A program made the position numbers and the translations under genes. A stretch of 7,822 nucleotides of DNA, taken from Croceicoccus sp. (lineage in GTDB: Bacteria; Pseudomonadota; Alphaproteobacteria; Sphingomonadales; Sphingomonadaceae). Where the stretch lies: positions 1 through 7,822 of the forward strand of contig JAPYSD010000150.1 of assembly GCA_029936705.1 (NCBI GenBank). Direction: 5' to 3'. Shown here piece by piece: positions 1 to 5,381 of this stretch. The notes beneath the pieces are model-generated. The model made no database searches. It saw only the letters and a program-made list of their open reading frames with translations, and was not told the origin of the DNA. How positions within the stretch are numbered: the stretch's first letter is position 1; each line of letters starts with the position of its first letter.

Positions 1-1
1 C

Positions 2-103
2 GGCCTCTCGCCCCAATCGGCGCGGATCGTGGCCGAGAAGATGCGCGGCTGCATCGGCGTCGTCTCGGTCAGTGAGACGGTACCCGCCTGCGCGGAAGCC
101 TAG
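2..103 (+). CDS. C-terminal end of an unidentified protein (5' truncated by window edge)
   Basis: An open frame enters from the left edge and ends at TAG 101-103, giving 33 residues that begin GLSPQSARIVAEKM and end SETVPACAEA. The composition and the helix-like SARIVAEKM stretch look like the tail of a real soluble protein, and the gene would fill the space up to the convergent regulator. I do not recognise the family from so short a tail. Its stop codon overlaps the stop codon of the minus-strand regulator in a single CTAG (100-103), so the two genes are convergent with no room for a conventional terminator between them. Frame choice rests only on openness and on the neat fit to the next gene. 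Confidence 0.5.
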   Translation, partial: GLSPQSARIVAEKMRGCIGVVSVSETVPACAEA

Positions 104-756
104 CCGCGCTTGGGCCCGTAGATCGTCATCAGCGAATCCGCGAAATCCTGCTCGCGGCTGGAGCATACGCCCAGCACCTGCGCTTCCTCGCACCCGTCGG
201 CGACGACATAGGCGTGGCCCATGTCGCTATCGATGTAGATCCCTTCGCCCTTGTGCAGCGTCACGGGCTCGTAGAACTCGGTATGCACGACGATGCTGCC
301 TTCCAGGACGTGGATGTATTCCTCGCCCGGGTGGCGCACCAGCTTGCCGAATTCCTCCGCCGTCTTGGCGCGGATGGTCGTGATGATCGGGATCATCATC
401 TTGTGCCGCAATTCGGGGCACATGTAGTGATAGTCGTAATTGGGCGTCGTCACCCGCACCGCGCGCTCGGGCTTGCCGATGCTGCGCCGCGCGGTGATCG
501 ACCGCTCTTCCTCGCGCTCCGCCGGTTCGGCGAACAGCTCGGACAAGCGGATGCCTAGCCGCTGGCTCAGCTGCATCAGCTTGTCATAGGTCAGCGTCAG
601 CCGGTCGTGCTCGACCTTGGACAGCGTCGAGACGGGGATCCCGGTCTCGGCGCTCATCTCCTTGAGCGTCCAGCCCTTTCGCCCGCGCAGCCCTTTCAGC
701 AGGCTGCCCAGCGTCGGATGCTGCGGCGCGGCGGATATGGGTTCAGATTTCCCCAT
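100..756 (-). CDS. XRE-family transcriptional regulator with C-terminal cupin domain
   Basis: A 218-residue two-domain DNA-binding regulator. Residues 16-76 form a five-helix XRE/Cro-type helix-turn-helix: LGSLLKGLRGRKGWTLKEM, then the recognition region around PVSTLSKVEHD (41-51), then LMQLSQRLGIRLSELF. A charged linker (about 77-105) leads to a single cupin_2 domain (about 115-200), with motif 1 RHPGEEYIHVLEG (141-153; H142, E146, H149) and motif 2 LHKGEGIYIDSDMGHAY (167-183). In this family the cupin usually senses a small ligand, often an amino acid or amine, and the protein commonly represses adjacent catabolic or transport genes. Here it is divergent from the hydrolase-epimerase-transporter operon, and a duplicated promoter/operator lies right at its start codon and again before the TonB receptor gene, so local control is likely. 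The ligand is unknown. The start at 756 has only a weak Shine-Dalgarno (AGAGAA on the minus strand, about 8 nt upstream), but no later start keeps the N-terminal helix intact. Confidence 0.93.
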   Translation of the reverse strand: MGKSEPISAAPQHPTLGSLLKGLRGRKGWTLKEMSAETGIPVSTLSKVEHDRLTLTYDKLMQLSQRLGIRLSELFAEPAEREEERSITARRSIGKPERAVRVTTPNYDYHYMCPELRHKMMIPIITTIRAKTAEEFGKLVRHPGEEYIHVLEGSIVVHTEFYEPVTLHKGEGIYIDSDMGHAYVVADGCEEAQVLGVCSSREQDFADSLMTIYGPKRG

Positions 757-784
757 TTGACAATTCTCTGATTAGGATCATTAT
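757..784 (+). promoter_or_regulatory. Promoter of the hydrolase-epimerase-transporter operon
   Basis: A perfect -35 hexamer TTGACA (757-762) sits directly next to the start codon of the divergent regulator. With a 16-base spacer the -10 would be CATTAT (779-784); ATTATG (780-785) at 17 is an alternative. Transcription would begin near 791, leaving a leader of about 75 nt before the hydrolase start. The same -35 and flanking bases recur at 5267, which argues that this is functional and not chance. Confidence 0.7.
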
Positions 785-796
785 GTCCCGATTAGG
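757..796. promoter_or_regulatory. Copy A of a shared 40-bp promoter/operator element
   Basis: This stretch matches 5267-5306 at 31 of 40 positions without gaps, including a run of 12 identical bases (TTGACAATTCTC) that extends one T further upstream. It contains a perfect direct repeat GATTAGG at 770-776 and 790-796, exactly 20 bp (about two helical turns) apart, bracketing the -10 region. At the position of the perfect palindrome in copy B it has a degenerate version, TTAGGAT-N6-GTCCCGA (772-791). The outer ends form TTTGAC (756-761) and GTCAAA (796-801) in inverted orientation. It is the likely binding site of the adjacent XRE-cupin regulator; that assignment is inferred. Confidence 0.65.
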
Positions 797-800
797 TCAA
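771..800 (-). promoter_or_regulatory. Candidate minus-strand promoter of the XRE-cupin gene
   Basis: Read on the minus strand, TTGACC (plus positions 795-800) is followed after 18 bases by CCTAAT (plus positions 771-776), a moderate sigma-70-type pair. Transcription would start only about 8-10 nt before the ATG, giving a very short leader. The candidate lies entirely inside the operator-like region shared with the divergent operon, which would fit autoregulation. It is a visual match only and the -10 is weak. Confidence 0.4.
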
Positions 801-856
801 AAGTTAGCCGCCGAAGGTTAGCTGCGAAAAACGGCCGAGGCAACCAGGGTCGAATT

Positions 857-861
857 GGGGG
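857..861 (+). promoter_or_regulatory. Ribosome binding site for the serine hydrolase
   Basis: GGGGG lies 4 nt before the ATG at 866, a short spacing but the only purine-rich block near this start. It supports the start that gives a complete signal peptide. Upstream, the leader holds two GTTAGC copies (803-808 and 817-822) but no stable hairpin that I can see. Confidence 0.45.
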
Positions 862-865
862 TCCC

Positions 866-2917
866 ATGCGCATAACCAGATTACCCGTCGCGGGCTTGTT
901 CGCACTATGCCTGCTGTTCGCATCGATCGGATCGATGCTGATGGCGCAGGCCTCTTCACCCGAACGCGGGGACGGGGCAAGCGCCGCCACGGCCCTTCCC
1001 GCGTCGTCCGGGCCCGCATCGTCCGGCCCCGCTGGCGATTCGACCATGGGCCCCGACGGGTCGGGCGCCGCGCTGACCAAGAACGACCTCGACGCATGGC
1101 TCGACGGTTTCATGCCCTATGCGCTGGGCGACGGCGACATCGCAGGCGCGGTCGTGGTGGTCGTCAAGGACGGCCAGATCGTGACCGAGCGCGGCTTCGG
1201 CTATGCCGATGTCGCAAGCCGCAAGCCCGTCGATCCCGAAGCCACGCTGTTCCGCCCCGGCTCGGTGTCCAAGCTGATCACCTGGACCGCGGTGATGCAG
1301 CAGGTGGAACAGGGCAAGATCGACCTCGACGCCGATGTGAACCAATACCTCGACTTCACCATTCCTCCCTATGACGGCAAGCCAGTGACGATGCGCCAGC
1401 TGATGACGCATACCGCCGGGTTCGAGGAGCAGGTCAAGGACCTGATCGGTCACGACCGCGACACGGTCCCACCCTATGACGAGCTGCTGAAGCGCTGGAT
1501 CCCCCAGCGCATCTTCGCGCCGGGCACCACGCCCGCCTATTCGAACTATGCCACCTCGCTGGCGGGCTATATCGTCGAGCGCGTGTCGGGCGAGCCGTTC
1601 GACGATTATGTCGAGCGCCATATCTTCCAGCCGCTGGGCATGAACAATTCCAGCTTCCGCCAGCCGCTGCCCGAACGCCTGCAGCCCGACATGGCGACCG
1701 GCTACGACAAGAAGTCGGGCGAAGTCGTGCCGTTCGAGATCGTCGGCCCCGCACCCGCCGGCTCGATGTCGTCGACGGGCCGCGACATGGCGCGCTTCAT
1801 GATGGCGCATCTGAACAATGGCGAGCTGGACGGACAGCGCATCCTGCAGCCCGAGACGGCGCGCATCATGCACACGACCGCCACCACGCTGCTGCCTCCG
1901 CTCGACCGGATGATGCTGGGTTTCTTCGAGACCAACATCAACGGCCAGCAGGTGATCGGGCACCTGGGCGATCTTTCGGGTTTCCACACCTCGCTGCACC
2001 TGTTCATGGACCAAGACGTTGGCCTCTATGCATCGTTCAACAGCGGGGGAGAAGCGGGCGCCGTCAATGGCGTCAGAATCAACCTGTTCACCGAGTTCGC
2101 CGATCGCTATTTCCCCGGCAAACCGATCACCAGCCGCGTCCCGCCCGAGGAATCGGCCGAGCATGCGCGCATGCTGGCAGGCAACTGGGTCGCATCGCGC
2201 CGGGCGGATTCGACCTTCCTCAACATCACGCAGCTGATCGGGCAGGTCACCGTAGCGGCCGGCCCCGATGGCGAGCTGATCCTGCCGCCGGACATGGGCC
2301 TGACGGGCCGCCCCGCCAAATGGGTCGAGGTCGAACCCTTCGTCTGGCAGGACACGAACAGCCACACGCTGCTCGCCGCGCGGGTGGAGGACGGCAAGGT
2401 CACGCGCTTCAGCCTGTCGATCATGTCCGCCTTTACCGTGTTCGAACGCGCGCCCTGGTACAAGGACGCGGGGCTGCTGATGCCGCTGATCTACGCAGCA
2501 CTGGCAGTGTTGCTGCTGACCGCGCTGTTCTGGCCGGTCCGCTGGCTGGTGCGCCGCCACTATGGCTCGGCCCTGCCGCTGACGGGGCGTGAGCGGCTGG
2601 GTTACCGGCTGTCGCGCCTGTTCGCGCTGCTGATGGTGCTGGTCCTGATCGGCTGGGGCGTGCTGATCACGCTGATGTTCGGCGACCTGACCAACCTGGG
2701 CGGCGCGTTCGATGCGATCACGGTCGTGCTACAGGTGCTGACGCTGGTGGTGTTCATCGGCGGGCTGGCGGTATTCGCCTGGTACCTGTGGCAGGTCTGG
2801 ACCGGCGGGCGCCGCTGGACCGCCAAGGTCTGGAGCGTGCTGCTGCTGCTGGCGGGCATCGTGATGGTCTGGCTCGCCGCCGCGTATCACCTCTTCGGCA
2901 TCGGGACGAACTACTGA
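866..2917 (+). CDS. Periplasmic serine hydrolase (class C beta-lactamase fold) with C-terminal four-helix membrane anchor
   Basis: A 683-residue protein. Residues 1-28 are a signal peptide (basic MRITR, hydrophobic core, MAQA end), followed by a low-complexity Ser/Gly/Pro/Ala linker to about residue 75. The catalytic domain (about 80-410, Beta-lactamase family PF00144) shows the nucleophile motif SVSK (S133, K136), the YSN tyrosine motif (Y225-N227) and an HLG third motif (H366-G368) in place of KTG. Residues 426-530 form a beta-rich linker domain. Four hydrophobic helices follow at about 537-558, 585-605, 618-642 and 655-677, so the enzyme should be tethered to the inner membrane facing the periplasm. 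The family includes DD-peptidases, D-aminopeptidases, esterases and true beta-lactamases. Next to a dipeptide epimerase and a peptide transporter, a peptidase or amidase acting on peptides is more likely than antibiotic resistance, but this is inference. The stop overlaps the next start in TGATG. Confidence 0.92.
   Translation: MRITRLPVAGLFALCLLFASIGSMLMAQASSPERGDGASAATALPASSGPASSGPAGDSTMGPDGSGAALTKNDLDAWLDGFMPYALGDGDIAGAVVVVVKDGQIVTERGFGYADVASRKPVDPEATLFRPGSVSKLITWTAVMQQVEQGKIDLDADVNQYLDFTIPPYDGKPVTMRQLMTHTAGFEEQVKDLIGHDRDTVPPYDELLKRWIPQRIFAPGTTPAYSNYATSLAGYIVERVSGEPFDDYVERHIFQPLGMNNSSFRQPLPERLQPDMATGYDKKSGEVVPFEIVGPAPAGSMSSTGRDMARFMMAHLNNGELDGQRILQPETARIMHTTATTLLPPLDRMMLGFFETNINGQQVIGHLGDLSGFHTSLHLFMDQDVGLYASFNSGGEAGAVNGVRINLFTEFADRYFPGKPITSRVPPEESAEHARMLAGNWVASRRADSTFLNITQLIGQVTVAAGPDGELILPPDMGLTGRPAKWVEVEPFVWQDTNSHTLLAARVEDGKVTRFSLSIMSAFTVFERAPWYKDAGLLMPLIYAALAVLLLTALFWPVRWLVRRHYGSALPLTGRERLGYRLSRLFALLMVLVLIGWGVLITLMFGDLTNLGGAFDAITVVLQVLTLVVFIGGLAVFAWYLWQVWTGGRRWTAKVWSVLLLLAGIVMVWLAAAYHLFGIGTNY
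1001..1030 (+). repeat. 15-bp in-frame tandem duplication in the hydrolase linker
   Basis: Two 15-bp units (1001-1015 and 1016-1030) differ at two positions and encode ASSGP twice, in the flexible linker between signal peptide and catalytic domain. This looks like slippage or duplication in a length-tolerant spacer. No separate function is implied. Confidence 0.6.
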
Positions 2918-3921
2918 TGGGCGCGCTGAAGCTGGACATCAGGCGCGAGACCCTGCGCCTGGCCGCCCCGTTCCGCATCTCGGGCCATGTGTTCGAGGAG
3001 ACCGAGGTGGTGGTCGCGGTCCTGTCCGATGGCACCCACCACGGGCGCGGCGAAGGCGGCGGGGTCTATTACCTGAACGACGATGCCGACAACATGATCG
3101 CCGACATCGAGGCCACCCGCAGCGGGATCGAAGCAGGCATCGACCGCGCCGCGCTGCAGGACCTGATGCCCGCGGGAGGCGGGCGCAACGCGGTCGATTG
3201 CGCGCTGTGGGAGCTGGAGGCGAAACAGCAGGGCGTGCCCGTCTGGCGGCTGGCGGGCGTGCCCGAGCCGAAACCGGTGGTCACCACCTTCACGCTGGGC
3301 GCGGACAGCCCGGAGAAGATGGCGGCGGGCGCCAGCGCCTATGCCGATGCGCGCGCGATCAAGGTGAAGCTGACGGGCGAACTCGACCTCGACATCGCGC
3401 GGGTAGAGGCGATACGCGCCGCGCGGCCTGATGTGTGGCTGGGGGTGGATGCCAACCAGGGCTTTACCTTGCGCGAACTGGGCGAATTGTCCGCCGCGCT
3501 CGACGCGTGCCGCGTGTCGCTGCTGGAACAGCCGCTGGCGCGCGGACGCGAAGGCGAGCTTGAGGGTTTCACCAGCCCCATGCCCATCGCCGCCGACGAA
3601 AGCGCGCTGACCTGCGCCGACGTGCCGGGCCTTGCCGGGCGCTTTGCCGTCAACAACATCAAGCTGGACAAATGCGGCGGGCTGACCGAAGCGCTGGCCA
3701 TCGCGAAGGCCAGCCGCGAGGCCGGTCTGCAAGTAATGGTCGGCAACATGGTCGGCACCAGCCTGGCGATGGCGCCTGCCTTTGTCCTCGCGCAAATCTG
3801 CGATTTCGTCGATCTCGACGGGCCGACCTTCCTGGCAAGGGACCGCGAACCCTCGGTCACCTACAGCGACGGCACGGTCTGGGCGGGCGACGATGTCTGG
3901 GGCGGGCCCGGCGCCGCATGA
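2917..3921 (+). CDS. Dipeptide epimerase, L-Ala-D/L-Glu epimerase type (enolase superfamily)
   Basis: A 334-residue member of the muconate lactonizing enzyme subgroup of the enolase superfamily. It interconverts stereoisomers at the C-terminal residue of dipeptides by Mg2+-assisted proton transfer in the cytoplasm. Catalytic and metal residues are all visible: KVK (K149, K151), D178 in GVDANQG, E204 in LLEQPL, D227 in AADES, K249 in NIKLDKCGG, and the DLDGP motif (D299, D301), which holds the substrate amino group in this family. Spacing closely matches what I recall of E. coli YcjG. The start ATG at 2917 overlaps the preceding stop and leaves the N-terminal capping domain complete; an upstream in-frame ATG at 2788 would lie deep in the hydrolase gene. 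The specificity loop reads FRISGHVFEE (19-28), without the arginines of E. coli IARGSRSE, so the substrate may not be Ala-Glu. A role in D-amino-acid catabolism, as for DgcA-like members, is an alternative. The gene ends in an ATGA overlap with the transporter. Confidence 0.92.
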   Translation: MGALKLDIRRETLRLAAPFRISGHVFEETEVVVAVLSDGTHHGRGEGGGVYYLNDDADNMIADIEATRSGIEAGIDRAALQDLMPAGGGRNAVDCALWELEAKQQGVPVWRLAGVPEPKPVVTTFTLGADSPEKMAAGASAYADARAIKVKLTGELDLDIARVEAIRAARPDVWLGVDANQGFTLRELGELSAALDACRVSLLEQPLARGREGELEGFTSPMPIAADESALTCADVPGLAGRFAVNNIKLDKCGGLTEALAIAKASREAGLQVMVGNMVGTSLAMAPAFVLAQICDFVDLDGPTFLARDREPSVTYSDGTVWAGDDVWGGPGAA

Positions 3922-5270
3922 CTGCCGCAACCGGCCCTGCGGACGCGAAAAGCTGGTTCGGCCAGCCGCGCGGGCTGACGATCCTGATCCTGACAAACAT
4001 GTGGGAGACGTTTTCCTACTACGGGATGCGCGCGCTGCTCGTCTATTACATGACGATGGAGCTGCTGATCGAGCAGGGCATGTCCTCGGTCATCTACGGC
4101 ACCTATACCGCGTTCGCCTATTTCACGCCGATCTTCGGCGGCATCATCGCCGACCGCTGGCTGGGCAAGCGGCGGGCGGTGATCCTGGGCGGGTCGATCA
4201 TGGCGCTGGGCCATTTCATGATGACGTTCGAGCCGCTTTTCTACATCGCGCTTGCCACCATCGCGCTGGGCAACGGCTTCTTCCTGCCCAGCCTGCCCAG
4301 CCAGATCAATGACCTCTTTGCCGCGAACGATCCGCGCCGCCCTTGGGCCTACAACATCTATTATGTGGGCGTGAACATCGGCGGCTTCCTCGCGCCGCTG
4401 ATCTGCGGGACCTTGGGCGAGTTCTATGGGTGGCACTATGGCTTCGGCGCGGCGGGGATCGGCATGGCGGCTGGGCTGGCGATCTATGTCTGGGGCGGGA
4501 AATACCTGCCGGTAGAGGACCGCTCGCGGATCACGCCCACCGGCGCCAGGGTAAAGTTCTGGGACGGCTTCGACCGGCCTACGCTGATGCTGCTGGGCGG
4601 GTTGCTGCTGGCGGTGACGGTGTTCCGCAGCGCGTACGAGCAGGTGGGCAATACGGTCGCGCTATGGGCCGACAGCGGGGTCGACCGCGCGGCGGGATCG
4701 CTGGAGATCCCGATGACCTGGTTCCAGTCGCTGAACCCGCTGCTGGTAATCCTGATGACCCCCCTCCTGCTGGCGCGCTGGCGGCGGCAGGCGGCTACGG
4801 GGACAGAGGCTTCGCCGGTGCAGAAGATGGCGATCGGCGCGATGATCGTGGCGGGCGCCTATGTGCTGCTGGCCGTGGTGGCGGGCTGGCAGGACGGCGC
4901 GCGCGCCAGCTGGCTGTGGCTGGCTGCCTTCTTCGTCGTGCTGACCACGGGCGAGCTCTACATCCTGCCCAACGGCCTTGGCATCTTCGCCCGCCTTGCC
5001 CCGCAGCGGCTGGGCGCGAGCACGGTGGCCAGCTGGTTCTTCGCCACCTTCACCGGAAGCCTGGCGGGCGGCCTGGTCGGCAGCCTGTGGAGCGTATTGC
5101 CGGTGCCGGCCTATTTCGCGCTGCTGGCCGCCATCGCGGCGGCGGCGGCGCTGTTGCTGCGGATGCTGGACAAGCCTGCGCGCGCGATTTTCGCCAGCCG
5201 GGCCGAAGCCGAACAGGCCGAAGCGAGGGTCGCGGCCGCCACGGATGACAGCGCCGCGATCAGGGTTTGA
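3918..5270 (+). CDS. POT/PTR2-family (MFS) peptide transporter with altered coupling motifs
   Basis: A 450-residue inner-membrane protein of the major facilitator superfamily, related to proton-coupled oligopeptide transporters. Visible family signatures: NMWETFSYYGMRALL (27-41, first helix), MFS motif A GGIIADRWLGKRR (74-86), GNGFFLPSLPSQINDLF (118-134), the PTR2 block YNIYYVGVNIGGFLAPLICG (145-164), EQVGN with WFQSLNPL in the second half, and TTGELYILPNGLG carrying the TM10 glutamate E346. The ExxER motif of helix 1 is N27-x-x-E30-T31, and the TM4 lysine position is L123. The segment between helices 6 and 7 is too short for the two extra helices many bacterial POTs have, so 12 transmembrane helices are likely. 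Start 3918 overlaps the epimerase stop by ATGA, with no good ribosome site, so translational coupling is probable. Export of small molecules instead of peptide import cannot be excluded. Confidence 0.88.
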   Translation: MTAATGPADAKSWFGQPRGLTILILTNMWETFSYYGMRALLVYYMTMELLIEQGMSSVIYGTYTAFAYFTPIFGGIIADRWLGKRRAVILGGSIMALGHFMMTFEPLFYIALATIALGNGFFLPSLPSQINDLFAANDPRRPWAYNIYYVGVNIGGFLAPLICGTLGEFYGWHYGFGAAGIGMAAGLAIYVWGGKYLPVEDRSRITPTGARVKFWDGFDRPTLMLLGGLLLAVTVFRSAYEQVGNTVALWADSGVDRAAGSLEIPMTWFQSLNPLLVILMTPLLLARWRRQAATGTEASPVQKMAIGAMIVAGAYVLLAVVAGWQDGARASWLWLAAFFVVLTTGELYILPNGLGIFARLAPQRLGASTVASWFFATFTGSLAGGLVGSLWSVLPVPAYFALLAAIAAAAALLLRMLDKPARAIFASRAEAEQAEARVAAATDDSAAIRV

Positions 5271-5294
5271 CAATTCTCGAATCAGGACAATAAT
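5267..5294 (+). promoter_or_regulatory. Promoter of the TonB receptor gene, starting in the transporter stop codon
   Basis: TTGACA (5267-5272) contains the transporter TGA stop (5268-5270). After 16 bases comes AATAAT (5289-5294), a five-of-six match to the -10 consensus. Transcription would start near 5301 and give a leader of about 80 nt. The match to the promoter at 757 indicates that the receptor is expressed from its own, co-regulated promoter and not only by readthrough from the upstream operon. Confidence 0.75.
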
Positions 5295-5306
5295 GTCCTG
5301 AATAGA
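5267..5306. promoter_or_regulatory. Copy B of the shared promoter/operator, with a perfect palindrome
   Basis: This is the second copy of the element at 757-796. It carries a perfect inverted repeat TCAGGAC-N6-GTCCTGA (5282-5288 and 5295-5301), and the six-base centre is exactly the proposed -10 AATAAT. A dimeric helix-turn-helix protein bound here would block RNA polymerase. The direct-repeat positions of copy A are AATCAGG and GAATAGA here. The XRE-cupin regulator at 100-756 is the obvious candidate ligand because its own start region carries the other copy. Confidence 0.7.
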
Positions 5307-5309
5307 AAT

Positions 5310-5335
5310 ACGGGTGATCAGGGATCAGATCCCGT
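5310..5335 (+). promoter_or_regulatory. Leader segment with two competing hairpins upstream of the receptor
   Basis: The receptor leader contains a tandem GATCAG (5316-5321 and 5323-5328). One fold pairs ACGGG (5310-5314) with CCCGT (5331-5335) and TGATC (5315-5319) with GATCA (5323-5327). The other pairs GGGAT (5321-5325) with ATCCC (5329-5333). The two are mutually exclusive. There is no U-tract, so this is not an intrinsic terminator. A regulatory role is speculative. Confidence 0.3.
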
Positions 5336-5366
5336 CCGGATGGCGCAGGCCCCGGTCGGGCCGCAT

Positions 5367-5372
5367 AGGGGA
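5367..5372 (+). promoter_or_regulatory. Ribosome binding site that decides the receptor start
   Basis: AGGGGA ends 9 nt before ATG 5382, a normal spacing. The longer in-frame ATG at 5340 has no comparable site and would add residues in front of the basic n-region of the signal peptide. An internal ATG at 5412 would also leave a signal peptide and is the alternative. Confidence 0.6.
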
Positions 5373-5381
5373 CTTAGGGAC

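Noticed and set aside
956..2560. A 534-codon minus-strand frame opposite the serine hydrolase
   Set aside because: Its composition is that of an antisense shadow with no recognisable domain, and the plus frame carries the full set of catalytic motifs.
2788..2916. N-terminal extension of the epimerase to an upstream in-frame ATG
   Set aside because: It would overlap 130 bp of the hydrolase gene and add an Arg/Gly-rich stretch absent from the family; ATG 2917 overlaps the preceding stop and matches the usual family length.
866..2917. Calling the serine hydrolase an antibiotic-resistance beta-lactamase
   Set aside because: The fold is shared with many peptidases and esterases, the third motif is HLG and not KTG, the protein has a membrane domain, and the context is peptide metabolism.
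3672..3917. Upstream extension of the transporter frame
   Set aside because: It lies inside the epimerase gene and encodes a basic, non-membrane sequence; the ATGA overlap start at 3918 gives a normal N-terminus.
2911..3996. A 361-codon minus-strand frame opposite the epimerase
   Set aside because: This is a low-information, GC-driven shadow; the plus frame has every enolase-superfamily active-site residue.
5321..5333. GGGAT-CAG-ATCCC hairpin as a transcription terminator after the transporter
   Set aside because: No T-run follows it, and it lies downstream of the receptor promoter, where termination would silence the receptor.
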